Assembly: GCA_937960435.1 (NCBI GenBank)
Contig: CALGPN010000007.1
Location: 1 to 62,242, forward strand
DNA length: 62,242 bases
Reading direction: 5' to 3'
Origin: an uncultured Desulfosoma sp.
GTDB lineage: Bacteria > Desulfobacterota > Syntrophobacteria > Syntrophobacterales > DSM-9756
The position numbers were made by a program, and so were the translations under genes. Of the stretch, positions 16,677 through 25,230 are shown piece by piece; the stretch's first letter is position 1; every line of letters starts with the position of its first letter. The notes beneath the pieces are model-generated. The model was not told the origin of the DNA, did no database searches, and worked only from the letters and a program-made list of their open reading frames with translations.

Positions 16677-17381
16677 GTGACCGATTCTGAGGCGACCGCG
16701 GTGATGGACAGACCGGCCGAAAATATTCAGGGAACCAAGAAACTCTGCGCGGTTTTGCAGGCGCTGGCGGACTGTTACGGGCTGAGTCCGTGGAACTGGC
16801 ATACCAACGGGGATCCTTTCCGGGTGCTGGTGGGAACGCTTCTTTCGCACCGCACCCGAGACCCCAAAACGGACGAGGCAACCCGGGCCGTCTTGGAGCA
16901 TTACCCGACGGCAAAGGATCTCGCGGAAGCGCCCGTGGAACGAATCGCCACCTTGGTGCGCCCGGTCAATTTTTACAAGACGAAAGCCCGGCGCCTCAAA
17001 GAGACGGCGGCCCTTTTGGTGGAGCGCCACGGAGGAAAAGTCCCCGACCAGGAGCGCGATTTGACGGCTCTGCCGGGAGTCGGGCCGAAGACGGCGGCCT
17101 GTGTCCTCGTCTACGGCTTTCGAAAACCGGCGATTCCCGTGGATGTGCATGTCCACCGCATCTGCCGGCGGCTGGGCATCACCACATGCCCAACGCCCAA
17201 AGAAACACAGGGAGTTCTGGAAAAGCTTGTCCCGGCCCGATGGATACTCCATGTGAACGAACTCCTGGTTAAGCACGGCCAGACCACGTGTCTGCCGCGA
17301 TCGCCCAAGTGCTCCCGGTGTGTCGTTGCGGCTTGGTGTTCTGATGGACGGGCTGCAAACGTGGCGACGGAAGGGTCATGA
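16677..17381 (+). CDS. nth: Endonuclease III-like DNA glycosylase
   Basis: This 234-residue HhH-GPD glycosylase/AP lyase excises oxidised pyrimidines. The helix-hairpin-helix reads LPGVGPKTAA with the catalytic lysine at about 138. The catalytic aspartate lies in VDVHVHRI (about 156), and four cysteines (205, 212, 215, 221) give the C-x6-C-x2-C-x5-C [4Fe-4S] loop. The usual LLSAQATD is LLSHRTRD, as in a subgroup of thermophile/archaeal-type Nth proteins, so substrate preference may differ. The start is the GTG at 16677 or the ATG at 16704. The stop overlaps the next gene's ATG, indicating coupling. Confidence 0.92.
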   Translation: MTDSEATAVMDRPAENIQGTKKLCAVLQALADCYGLSPWNWHTNGDPFRVLVGTLLSHRTRDPKTDEATRAVLEHYPTAKDLAEAPVERIATLVRPVNFYKTKARRLKETAALLVERHGGKVPDQERDLTALPGVGPKTAACVLVYGFRKPAIPVDVHVHRICRRLGITTCPTPKETQGVLEKLVPARWILHVNELLVKHGQTTCLPRSPKCSRCVVAAWCSDGRAANVATEGS

Positions 17382-18016
17382 ACCTTGACATTCCAGGGCT
17401 TCCGCCCGTGTGTGTCAGTCCCTTCTTCCCGTGGGAGAAGAAGACGGCGTGGCTGACAGTCCGCACCCGACACGCCTTTCATCCCTTTCACGTGACGACT
17501 CGCTTGTGCCTGGAACTTTTAGCCGCCTGGAAGGATCGGCTCGTTTCGGGCTCCCCTCGGTTCTTGGATGTGGGGTGCGGCACCGGCATCTTGGCTTTGG
17601 CGGCGGTAAAGCTCGGGGCCGGCCGGGCCATCGGGGTGGATCTTTCCGACTCGGCCATTGCGCGTTCCCGAGAAAATGCGCGGCTCAACAACCTTTGCGG
17701 AAAAGTTTTTTGGGTGCGCGGCTCCGTGGAGGCGGTCTCCGGCCCATTCCATGGCGTCCTGGCCAACGTCCCCTGGGAGTGTTGGGAGAGCCTTTTGGAT
17801 CCCATTGCAGATCGCGTGGCCGAAGGCGGTGGTTTGATCGCATCTGGCTTTCAAGACATTCAGGCCGAGGTCATGGAACGGCGCCTCGAGGCGAAGGGCT
17901 TGACCGTGGTGGACCGCCGACAGGGGGATCTCACCTTCTTCGGAGTGCCGCCCTCGGGAAGTTTCACGTGGTGCGCCGTTGTGGCCATGCGGTCAGCGCA
18001 GAAAAACGAACCCTGA
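17378..18016 (+). CDS. PrmA-like SAM-dependent methyltransferase
   Basis: This 212-residue class I methyltransferase resembles the catalytic domain of ribosomal protein L11 methyltransferase. It has RTRHAFHPFHVTTRLCLELL and the SAM motif FLDVGCGTGILALAA, then GVDLSDSAIARSRENARLN and a late NVPWECWESLL. It lacks the N-terminal L11-recognition domain of PrmA (about 290 residues), so the substrate may not be L11. It overlaps the nth stop by four bases and probably shares its transcript. The methyl acceptor is unknown. Confidence 0.8.
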   Translation: MNLDIPGLPPVCVSPFFPWEKKTAWLTVRTRHAFHPFHVTTRLCLELLAAWKDRLVSGSPRFLDVGCGTGILALAAVKLGAGRAIGVDLSDSAIARSRENARLNNLCGKVFWVRGSVEAVSGPFHGVLANVPWECWESLLDPIADRVAEGGGLIASGFQDIQAEVMERRLEAKGLTVVDRRQGDLTFFGVPPSGSFTWCAVVAMRSAQKNEP

Positions 18017-18109
18017 GCCTGCCATGGAAGCGGCGGCACCTTTCTCGAGGGGTCGCCGCGGGGCCGGTACCTTCAATCATCTGGGATGAGTGAGGGAGGC
18101 AGAGAAACG

Positions 18110-19318
18110 ATGGCCGTAGCCCTGGACGACATCCAACGGGCGGCCCGCGTGCTGCAGGGCCGTATTCTCAGGACCCCCTTGGTGTATTCCCCCACGTTCA
18201 GTCGCCTGTTCGGCGCCGAGGTGTACCTCAAACTGGAAAACCTCCAAAAGACGGGCTCCTTCAAGATTCGTGGGGCCTCCCACAAAATTCTCCAAATCCG
18301 AGAATCCCTCGGCCCGAAGGGCGTCGTTGCGGCTTCAGCGGGAAACCATGCCCAGGGGGTGGCCTTGGCGGCCCGCAATGCCGGGGTGCGCTCTTTCATC
18401 GTCATGCCCGAGTGGGCCTCGCTGACGAAGCAGGAAGCGACGCGGTCTTACGGAGGGGAAATCCTGCTGCATGGGCGAACTCTCGGCGAAAGCCTGGAAA
18501 AGGCTAGGGAACTGAGCACTCAAGGCTACACGTTCATTCACCCCTATGACGATCCGGACATCATTGCAGGGCAGGGAACCATCGGCATGGAAATCGTTGA
18601 GGATTGCCCCGATGTCCATGCCGTGCTCGTGCCGGTGGGGGGCGGCGGCCTCATTGCCGGGATCGCTTCAGCCGTCAAAGCCTTGAGACCCGAAACGCAC
18701 ATCATCGGCGTCCAGGCGGCCGTGTGCCCTTCCGCGCTTCGTGCGCTGCAAGAAAAACGAGTGGTCCGTGTGGAGGGGGCTCAGTCCATTGCCGACGGCA
18801 TCACGGTCAAGGAACTGGGCCGAATCCCTTACGAGATTCTTGAGAAAAGGGTGTCTCAGGTCGTTCTTGTGGACGAGGAACACATCGCCGAAGCCGTGCT
18901 CCTTCTTCTGGAACGAAAAAAAGTCCTGGCCGAGGGGGCGGGGGCGGTGCCCCTTGGGGCTTTGCTCATGGGGGAATTGAAATGGCCTCCGGGGGCCAAA
19001 ATCGTCCTTGTGGTGAGCGGCGGCAACGTGGACAGCTCGCTCCTAGGGAGGATCCTGACCAAGGGACTTGTCAAAGGAGGACGTGTGACGCGCCTCACCG
19101 TGGAACTTCCGGACGTCCCCGGGGCTCTTGCCGGGCTCCTTGCCATGGTGGCTTCCCACGGCGCCAATGTGCTGCATATTTCCCATAACCGTCACGCGCC
19201 GCATCTTCCCATCCATGTCGCTTTGGTGACCTTGGAAGTGGAAACCCGCGGGTTCGCCCACGCAGAGGAAATCCTTGCGGCATTGGCCGCATCGGGCCAT
19301 AAACTCGTCCCCTCGTAG
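18110..19318 (+). CDS. ilvA: Threonine ammonia-lyase (catabolic type with ACT domain)
   Basis: This 402-residue fold-type II PLP enzyme deaminates L-threonine to 2-oxobutyrate. The PLP lysine is in KTGSFKIRGA (Lys52 from this start) and the phosphate-binding glycine loop is PVGGGGLIAG. A single C-terminal ACT-like domain (about 325-402, starting VTRLTVELPDVPGAL) suggests allosteric control, as in shorter TdcB-like enzymes; classical IlvA is about 510 residues. The ATG at 18110 has GGGAGG about ten bases upstream; an ATG at 18086 is possible. It could serve isoleucine synthesis or threonine catabolism, and I cannot tell which. Confidence 0.92.
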   Translation: MAVALDDIQRAARVLQGRILRTPLVYSPTFSRLFGAEVYLKLENLQKTGSFKIRGASHKILQIRESLGPKGVVAASAGNHAQGVALAARNAGVRSFIVMPEWASLTKQEATRSYGGEILLHGRTLGESLEKARELSTQGYTFIHPYDDPDIIAGQGTIGMEIVEDCPDVHAVLVPVGGGGLIAGIASAVKALRPETHIIGVQAAVCPSALRALQEKRVVRVEGAQSIADGITVKELGRIPYEILEKRVSQVVLVDEEHIAEAVLLLLERKKVLAEGAGAVPLGALLMGELKWPPGAKIVLVVSGGNVDSSLLGRILTKGLVKGGRVTRLTVELPDVPGALAGLLAMVASHGANVLHISHNRHAPHLPIHVALVTLEVETRGFAHAEEILAALAASGHKLVPS

Positions 19319-19339
19319 AGATGAGGCCGTCCCGGCACC

Positions 19340-21667
19340 GTGTTCATGACGCGTACGAAGGGCCTTGAGAATCCAGAGGAAAAAGCGGCAGCGTTGGCTC
19401 TTGCGGTGGCCGGCGGAGGGTGTGCCGCGACGGCGACCCAGATCATCGTTTTACGCGAATGCCTGGCGATTTTTTACGGAAGCGAACTGACCGTCGGACT
19501 CGTGCTCTTCTTCTGGCTTCTTTGGACGGGCTTGGGCAGCCTGGGGGGTGGACGCCTATGCCTGAACCTTTTCCCCACGCCGCACGCACGACTTCGCTTG
19601 GTCTTTGTCTTTGTCGTGCTCTACGCCTTTCTTCTGCCGTTGACCGTGTTGTGGGTCCGTGCCTCACGGAGCCTTTTCGGTGTCGGGCTGGGGGAGTTGG
19701 CTCCCTTCGGGTCCATGGCGCTGGTGATTGCCGCGGCGACCGGTCCCGTGTGCGGTTTTTTCGGTACCTTTTTCGCAAGCGCATGGGCGGTTTATGCCGA
19801 CTTGAGGGCCTCGCCTCGGGAGTCGGTGCGCCTTTATGCCCTGGAAGCCTTGGGGTCCACCGCCGGAGGGATCTGGCTCTATCTATTTTTGGCGCCGAGA
19901 CGTCCCCTGCTTTACGGGGCCGCTTTTTTGGGAGCCACCCTGGCGGCTTTTGGATTTTGGGCTCTTGCCGCCCAGACCCCGAACGGCCGCCGCATACGTT
20001 ACGGATTCCTCGCCGTCGTGGCGGTCTGCACCCTGCTTGCCTCCGGCTTGCTGGAAGAGGCCAGCCGACGACGGCAGTGGGGCCCTTCGGTTGTCGCCGT
20101 TGTGGACACGCCGTACCGCAACATCGCCCTCTTGCACAACGGGTCCCTGTGGTCGCTGATGGCCGACGGGTTATGGCTCTTCTCCTATCCTGATCCCCAA
20201 AGTGCGGAAGACGATATCCACCTACTCATGTTGCAGCACCCTGAGCCGAAGCGGGTCCTGGTGTTGGGGCCGTTGAGCCCGGAATCTTTAGAGGAAATCT
20301 TACGCTATCCCGCGATCGAAAGAGTGGATGTGGTGGATCCGGAGAGAACGGTGTCTTTCTTTGCCGGCGTGATGCAGGCACGCGGCGCGGCGCTGTTTAG
20401 GGAGGATCCGAGGGTTTTCCTTTGGGATGCGGACATTCGGCGCTTTGTGGAAAAGGCGGAAGCGTCCTACGATGTGGTGCTTCTCGGCGCAGGCGATCCT
20501 TTTTCCCTGAGCACCAACCGTTTCTACACCCAAGAATTTTACCGTTCGCTGACGCGGATCCTGAGGCACGGCGGCCTTTTCGGCTTCGGCGTCTTGGGAG
20601 CCGAGGACATGTTAGGGGACACTCAGGCGGCCTATTTCCGAGGGGTTGCGAGAACCCTGCAATCCGTTTTCCCCCACTATGTGGTCTATCCCGGGGCGAG
20701 GGTCCGCCTTGTGGCGTCTCGGGACTCGGAGCTTTTGACCCAAGAGCCCGAAGTCCTTTCCCGTCGCGCCCAGGCTCTCGGCCTCACATTGCGTTACGTG
20801 CGCTCCGACCGGCTCCACAATCTGTTGGATCCTCTGCGCCTTGCCTACTTTCGGTCTCTTGCGGACCGCGAAGGACGGGATGAAATCAATAAAGACATGG
20901 ACCCTCGGGGCTTTATCGCCGCATTGCGGTTATGGGCGGCCCAGTTCCACCCCCGGGTGAGCGCCTTGATGCATGTGCTGGATCGACCGTCCGGGTCTCG
21001 AGTGACGCCGATGGCCGTCACGGGTTTGGTGGTTTTCGGCTTCTGGGCCGGGGGAGGTTTGTTCGGGCGTCATCCAAGGTGGGCCGTGGCGTGGGCTGTG
21101 GGGGCCATGGGCGCAGCCCAGATGGCGTTTCAGGTTCTTCTGCTTTTTCTTTACCAAATCGCCGCCGGGGCTCTTTACGCACATGTGACGGTGCTCATCT
21201 CCGTCTGCATGGCGGGGCTTGCGGCCGGATCCTTTGCGGTTCGTGCCGTGTGGGCAGGTAAGGGGGGTGTTGCGGTGGCGCGTCGAGGGTTCCTCGGTGT
21301 TCATGGGGCGACGGCTTTTTTCGTCGGGGCGATTTTCCCTCTGTTGGCGGGCCGTGGAATGGAAGCCCTGCGCCTTTGGCCGTCGTGGGCGGCCCTCGCC
21401 TTTTTTTCCGGTCTAGGATTCCTTGGGGCCGTTGCGGGAGGCGCCCATTTCGCCTTGGGTTGCCTCCTAGCGGAAAAGGCGGGCCTAAGGCGGGGTGCCG
21501 TAGGCGGCCTGCTCTACGGAACGGACCTCTTGGGAGCGGCCGCGGCCGCCGTGGCGACTCCCGTGCTCCTGGTCCCTCTTTTGGGGGTTCCGAAGGTTTT
21601 TCTCACCTACGGCCTTCTGCTTTCGCTCGCGTGGGTCACGAGCTGGACAGCGCTTCGGAGGCTGTGA
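19340..21667 (+). CDS. Polytopic membrane protein with degenerate spermidine-synthase domain
   Basis: This 775-residue protein has N-terminal membrane helices (about 10-235), a soluble spermidine-synthase-like Rossmann domain (about 250-470) and more membrane helices to the end. The Rossmann part keeps the framework RVLVLG...IERVDVVDPE and YDVVLLGAGDP...FYTQEFYRSL. The substrate-binding GGGDGG motif is LGPLSPES and the catalytic aspartate site is altered, so aminopropyl transfer is doubtful. Such fusions occur widely in anaerobes with unknown function. The start is a GTG at 19340 or ATG at 19346. Its 3' end overlaps the convergent radical SAM gene by 61 bases. Confidence 0.85.
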   Translation: MFMTRTKGLENPEEKAAALALAVAGGGCAATATQIIVLRECLAIFYGSELTVGLVLFFWLLWTGLGSLGGGRLCLNLFPTPHARLRLVFVFVVLYAFLLPLTVLWVRASRSLFGVGLGELAPFGSMALVIAAATGPVCGFFGTFFASAWAVYADLRASPRESVRLYALEALGSTAGGIWLYLFLAPRRPLLYGAAFLGATLAAFGFWALAAQTPNGRRIRYGFLAVVAVCTLLASGLLEEASRRRQWGPSVVAVVDTPYRNIALLHNGSLWSLMADGLWLFSYPDPQSAEDDIHLLMLQHPEPKRVLVLGPLSPESLEEILRYPAIERVDVVDPERTVSFFAGVMQARGAALFREDPRVFLWDADIRRFVEKAEASYDVVLLGAGDPFSLSTNRFYTQEFYRSLTRILRHGGLFGFGVLGAEDMLGDTQAAYFRGVARTLQSVFPHYVVYPGARVRLVASRDSELLTQEPEVLSRRAQALGLTLRYVRSDRLHNLLDPLRLAYFRSLADREGRDEINKDMDPRGFIAALRLWAAQFHPRVSALMHVLDRPSGSRVTPMAVTGLVVFGFWAGGGLFGRHPRWAVAWAVGAMGAAQMAFQVLLLFLYQIAAGALYAHVTVLISVCMAGLAAGSFAVRAVWAGKGGVAVARRGFLGVHGATAFFVGAIFPLLAGRGMEALRLWPSWAALAFFSGLGFLGAVAGGAHFALGCLLAEKAGLRRGAVGGLLYGTDLLGAAAAAVATPVLLVPLLGVPKVFLTYGLLLSLAWVTSWTALRRL

Positions 21668-22809
21668 GAGGGGTTGGTCCATATGCCCGGAAGGGCGGTT
21701 CCGCATCGTGTGCAATGCCCTTTTTCGAAAGCCGTCAATTCCACCGCGTAGCCCGTTCGTCGGATGACGAGGGTGTGGCATTTCGGGCAATAGGTGTGTT
21801 CGCCCGGATGGCCCGGCACGTTCCCGATGTAGACGAAACGCAAGCCTTCCTTCATGGCGCTGTCCCGGGCTTTTTCCAGAGTGTCCACAGGCGTGGGCGG
21901 GAGACTCTGGAGCTTGTAGCGCGGATAGAACCGGCTGAAGTGCACGGGGGTGTCTTCCCCGAGCTCGGTCACCACCCAGCGGGCGAGGTCTCGAATGTCT
22001 TTATCCGAATCGTTTCGGCCCGGGACCAGCAGGGTGACCAATTCTGTATGGACACGGTGTTTTTTCAGCTCTTTGAGGGTGCTGAGAACCGGCTTCAGCC
22101 ACCCCTCGGTCATCTCGCGGTAGTAGTCGTCGCGGATGGATTTGAGGTCGATGCAGGCGGCATGCAGCTTGGGGATCAAGTCGTTCAGCGGTGCCGGATT
22201 GACGAAGCCGTTGGAGTGCATGACATTTAGGATCCCCGCCTTGGATGCGGCCGCGCCGATATCCAGCATGTATTCCATGAAAATGGTGGGTTCCACGTAA
22301 GTGGAGGCAATGGAGGCGCAGCCGTATCGGGCGGCCAGAGCGACGGCTTCCTGAGGCGGCAGCGGGGCGTTCTGAGTATTTTCGGGCCGGGCTTGGGAAA
22401 TTTCCCAGTTTTGGCAGAATTTGCAGTCGAAGTTGCAGCCGGCGGTGGCCAGTGAGAAGGATCGGCTTCCTGGAAGAACGTGGAAGAAAGGTTTTTTTTC
22501 CACCGGGTCTACATGGACGGCGCATGGGTTGCCGTAGACCAGCGTGTAATAGACGCCGTCCCGATTTTGCCTCACTTCGCAGTATCCCCGCTCACCAGGG
22601 TCTACTTCGCATTGTCGAGGGCAGAGAAGACAGCGTATTCGACCGCTTTCCAGGGCCGTGTAATAGGGCGAGGCCTTGGGTTGGATGAAGCCCTTTTGAA
22701 AGGACAGGCTGGAGGCGCCCGCGCGGCGGACGTTTGGGCCGGTCCAAGAGGCAAGGGCCGCCCACGCCGTGCATTGGACGACCGTGCGACAAAAGGTGCG
22801 TCGGTCCAT
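21607..22809 (-). CDS. amrS: AmmeMemoRadiSam system radical SAM enzyme with Tat-like leader
   Basis: This 400-residue radical SAM protein has the cluster motif CNFDCKFC (Cys125, Cys129, Cys132). It also has an N-terminal cysteine set (C60LLC63PRQC67, C77) and a C-terminal CPKC...CTRC zinc-ribbon-like part. This is the pattern of the radical SAM partner of Memo/AMMECR1 proteins. The N-terminus MDRRTFCRTVVQ followed by a hydrophobic stretch resembles a twin-arginine signal, so export is possible though odd for a radical SAM enzyme. I used the ATG at 22809, ten bases past the Memo-AMMECR1 stop. The chemistry is unknown. Confidence 0.9.
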   Translation of the reverse strand: MDRRTFCRTVVQCTAWAALASWTGPNVRRAGASSLSFQKGFIQPKASPYYTALESGRIRCLLCPRQCEVDPGERGYCEVRQNRDGVYYTLVYGNPCAVHVDPVEKKPFFHVLPGSRSFSLATAGCNFDCKFCQNWEISQARPENTQNAPLPPQEAVALAARYGCASIASTYVEPTIFMEYMLDIGAAASKAGILNVMHSNGFVNPAPLNDLIPKLHAACIDLKSIRDDYYREMTEGWLKPVLSTLKELKKHRVHTELVTLLVPGRNDSDKDIRDLARWVVTELGEDTPVHFSRFYPRYKLQSLPPTPVDTLEKARDSAMKEGLRFVYIGNVPGHPGEHTYCPKCHTLVIRRTGYAVELTAFEKGHCTRCGTALPGIWTNPSHSLRSAVQLVTHASESRRP

Positions 22810-22819
22810 GGGCTCGGTC

Positions 22820-24376
22820 CTAAAAGACTTCCGCGGTAAAGACAAAAAGCTCCGCCTCGGGATCCCGCCAGGCGTCGGCAGGAAGTCCCGCCTTATGACA
22901 TGTTTGGCGAAGGAAGGTTTCCCTGTCCCATCCCTGTTCCACAGCCACCTGGGGCAGCAGAAGCCCCCCTCGGGACCCCTTGCGCAGGTAGACACCGTGG
23001 GTTCCCACGCGCACCTGAGCCGGGTCGTCCAGTTTCATCAAGGGAGAAAGCACGGAAATTTCCAGTTCCAGATCGTCCCATTCGTCAGCCGTAACGGGAG
23101 GAAACCGGGGGTCCTGAAAGGCCGCTGCAAGGGCCATTCGGGAAACCGTTTCGGCGAGAGGTCGGCGGGCTTCGATCTGACCGATACAGCCTCTCAACTG
23201 TCCATGCCGTTTCAGGGTCACAAAGGCTCCTCGAGGTTCCTGCAAGGGCGGGGGTAGCTCCGAAAGGATGATTTCCGGCGAAGGCTCCGTGCCGAGGAGC
23301 TTGGCGGCGAGGGTCTGGCGGGCGATGTCCTTGAGGCGCGCTTTGTGTTCCGCGCTGAGTGCGGGGCTTGGGGAGGCCGCCGATGCCGGGGTCGAATTGG
23401 ATTTCGATCCCGTATCATCGGAGGTCTTGAACAGGGCGGCGGCGACATAGCCCACGACGCGGTTCCGGTCTCCGGTCACATCGGCGGAAGTGCCGTATTT
23501 CAGAATCCGCATGTCTTGCGCCCCCATTTTCCGGGCGTAGAGCATGAGGGTCACGAGCGGGCCGGCACCGCACGCCTCGCATTCTCCGGAAGCGAGATCC
23601 TCGAAGAGTTCTCCAGGTTCTATCCGGCGCAGTCGGCCCTGGAGACGTTCGTCCAGAGTTCGGGCTTCTTTTTCGCTGTGATAATGAGAGAGGTCCGTAC
23701 TGGCCACCACGAGGAAACGATGGGACGAGGACAAGGCGTTCAGGGCCTGGGCCAGCTTTTCACAGGTGTCCCACGCTAGATTTCCCATAACCAGGGGCAC
23801 GAGGCGAAAGGAAGGCAGCACCGCTTGGAGGAACGGTAGCTGGATTTCTATGGCATGTTCCTGCGCATGGGCTTCAGGAGAGTCGCGCACGTCCGAGTCG
23901 GCCTTGAGGAGCGCTTCGATGAACTCTGTGTCCAAGGGCACACGCCCCAGCGGGGTTTCGAAGGGACCCTGCCGGGTGACGGCGACCCCTGAAAAGGGCA
24001 CTCGATGGCTGGGGGCGAGGATAACGACGGTCTCAGCGGGGAATTTTTGGACGACCTTGTACGCGTAAGCGGCGACGGAGCCGCTATAACGGATGCCGGC
24101 ATGGGGGGCCACGATCCCGACCAAGGGAGCGGCGGAAGGAAAGGTGTCCGAGAGGAGGGCGCGTTCCAGAAACTCGTTCAGAGTCGATCGAAGCTCTTTG
24201 GGGTCCGCCGGATACCATGTGCCGGCAAGGATGGATCGCCGCACCGGTTCTCGGTCCGATGCCGGTGCCGGGGCGCGAAAGATCAGAACGGTTAGGACGG
24301 CCGCGGCGATGACAAATAGCGCGCCGCGTCCCCTGCAACGTTTGCGAGGGATCAAAATCTTTTGCATTTGATCCAT
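22820..24376 (-). CDS. Exported Memo-AMMECR1 fusion (AmmeMemoRadiSam A/B)
   Basis: This 518-residue protein starts with a basic stretch and a hydrophobic helix (about 18-34), then PAPAS-D, a probable signal peptide or anchor. The Memo domain (about 45-318) keeps the residues that bind metal in human MEMO1: His92 (APHAG), His124 (APSHR) and a cysteine in ECEACG (about 266-269), plus QEHAIEIQLPF and STDLSHYH. The AMMECR1 domain (about 345-518) has the invariant LRGCIG at 394-399. The function of this family is not established. It is followed by its radical SAM partner and overlaps the kinase-like gene upstream by 25 bases. Confidence 0.9.
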   Translation of the reverse strand: MDQMQKILIPRKRCRGRGALFVIAAAVLTVLIFRAPAPASDREPVRRSILAGTWYPADPKELRSTLNEFLERALLSDTFPSAAPLVGIVAPHAGIRYSGSVAAYAYKVVQKFPAETVVILAPSHRVPFSGVAVTRQGPFETPLGRVPLDTEFIEALLKADSDVRDSPEAHAQEHAIEIQLPFLQAVLPSFRLVPLVMGNLAWDTCEKLAQALNALSSSHRFLVVASTDLSHYHSEKEARTLDERLQGRLRRIEPGELFEDLASGECEACGAGPLVTLMLYARKMGAQDMRILKYGTSADVTGDRNRVVGYVAAALFKTSDDTGSKSNSTPASAASPSPALSAEHKARLKDIARQTLAAKLLGTEPSPEIILSELPPPLQEPRGAFVTLKRHGQLRGCIGQIEARRPLAETVSRMALAAAFQDPRFPPVTADEWDDLELEISVLSPLMKLDDPAQVRVGTHGVYLRKGSRGGLLLPQVAVEQGWDRETFLRQTCHKAGLPADAWRDPEAELFVFTAEVF

Positions 24377-24969
24377 CCCGCGACCAAATCCACCGCTTCA
24401 TCCAAAGGGATGCGGCTGAGGTTCAAGACCGCGTGATAGAGATGGGCGTCGTCCCAGGCTCGATTGAAATAGTGTTCCACGTACTCGGCAGATTCTTTCT
24501 CCTCGCGTTCGATCAGGTCCCGTGCGGAACGATCGTCCATGTCCATGGTTTCGCGAAGCCACCGGATGCGGTCTTCCAGCGTCTTGACGATGCGCAAATG
24601 GATGGCGTTGGGACGGTCGGAAAGGATGCACTGGGCGCCCCAGCCGAGGATGATGACGTTGTCTTCGTCGGCCACCTTTTGCACGAGCTTGACGGTCACC
24701 TCGTGATAATTCTTGTCGTCCAGGCGGCCGTAGGACCGGTCCACCACCTTCTGAACGACGCTCGACGTGTAGCGGTCGATCAGGCGCAAGAGTTTGGATT
24801 CCCGCTCCTTGTGAAAGCTTTGCGCTTCACTGGGGCTGATGCGCAGTTCTTTAGCCGCATCGGTGACGATTTGCCGATCCAGGATGCTGTAGCCCAAACG
24901 GTCCGCCAGCTTCTTCGCAAACTCTTCACTTTGGGAAGCGTATTCCTTGCTGATGGTGATGACCGCCAT
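24352..24969 (-). CDS. Cytidylate kinase-like family protein
   Basis: This 205-residue protein of the P-loop cytidylate-kinase-2 type starts AVITISKEYASQSEEFAKKL, where the nucleotide loop is a divergent form of the usual GxxGSGG. It continues with LGYSILDRQIVTDAA, VIILGWGAQCIL and RIRWLRETMDMDDRSARDLI. These are the common marks of the cytidylate-kinase-like group found in Desulfobacterota. The substrate is uncertain. It is the first gene of the run that continues into the Memo-AMMECR1 fusion, and an overlap indicates coupling. The ATG at 24969 has GGAGG-type bases upstream. Confidence 0.82.
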   Translation of the reverse strand: MAVITISKEYASQSEEFAKKLADRLGYSILDRQIVTDAAKELRISPSEAQSFHKERESKLLRLIDRYTSSVVQKVVDRSYGRLDDKNYHEVTVKLVQKVADEDNVIILGWGAQCILSDRPNAIHLRIVKTLEDRIRWLRETMDMDDRSARDLIEREEKESAEYVEHYFNRAWDDAHLYHAVLNLSRIPLDEAVDLVAGWIKCKRF

Positions 24970-25139
24970 AACCGTCCTCCCGGCCCAGGTTTTTCACATG
25001 GACACGCGCCTTCACCGATGATTTCTTCTTATGAGGATCTCGGCCCCGATGGGCCGAAACGGCCGCCACGTCTGGAAGCCCGCCCGACGCGTCCCGTAGG
25101 ACGTCTTTGTGAGGTTAAATCTTCCAGATTTCTCGTTTC

Positions 25140-25168
25140 TTGACACTGGGGTATGCAAAATATAGCAT
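25140..25168 (+). promoter_or_regulatory. Candidate sigma-70 promoter of ffh
   Basis: A consensus TTGACA at 25140-25145, 17 bases and TAGCAT at 25163-25168 lie about 62 bases before the ffh ATG, in a locally AT-rich stretch. This is the best promoter-like pair in the window. Confidence 0.65.
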
Positions 25169-25230
25169 GAGCCGCCGATGAAAACAAAGCGGAGAAATCT
25201 TGAAACGTCGCCGCCGAAACGGATGGGATC

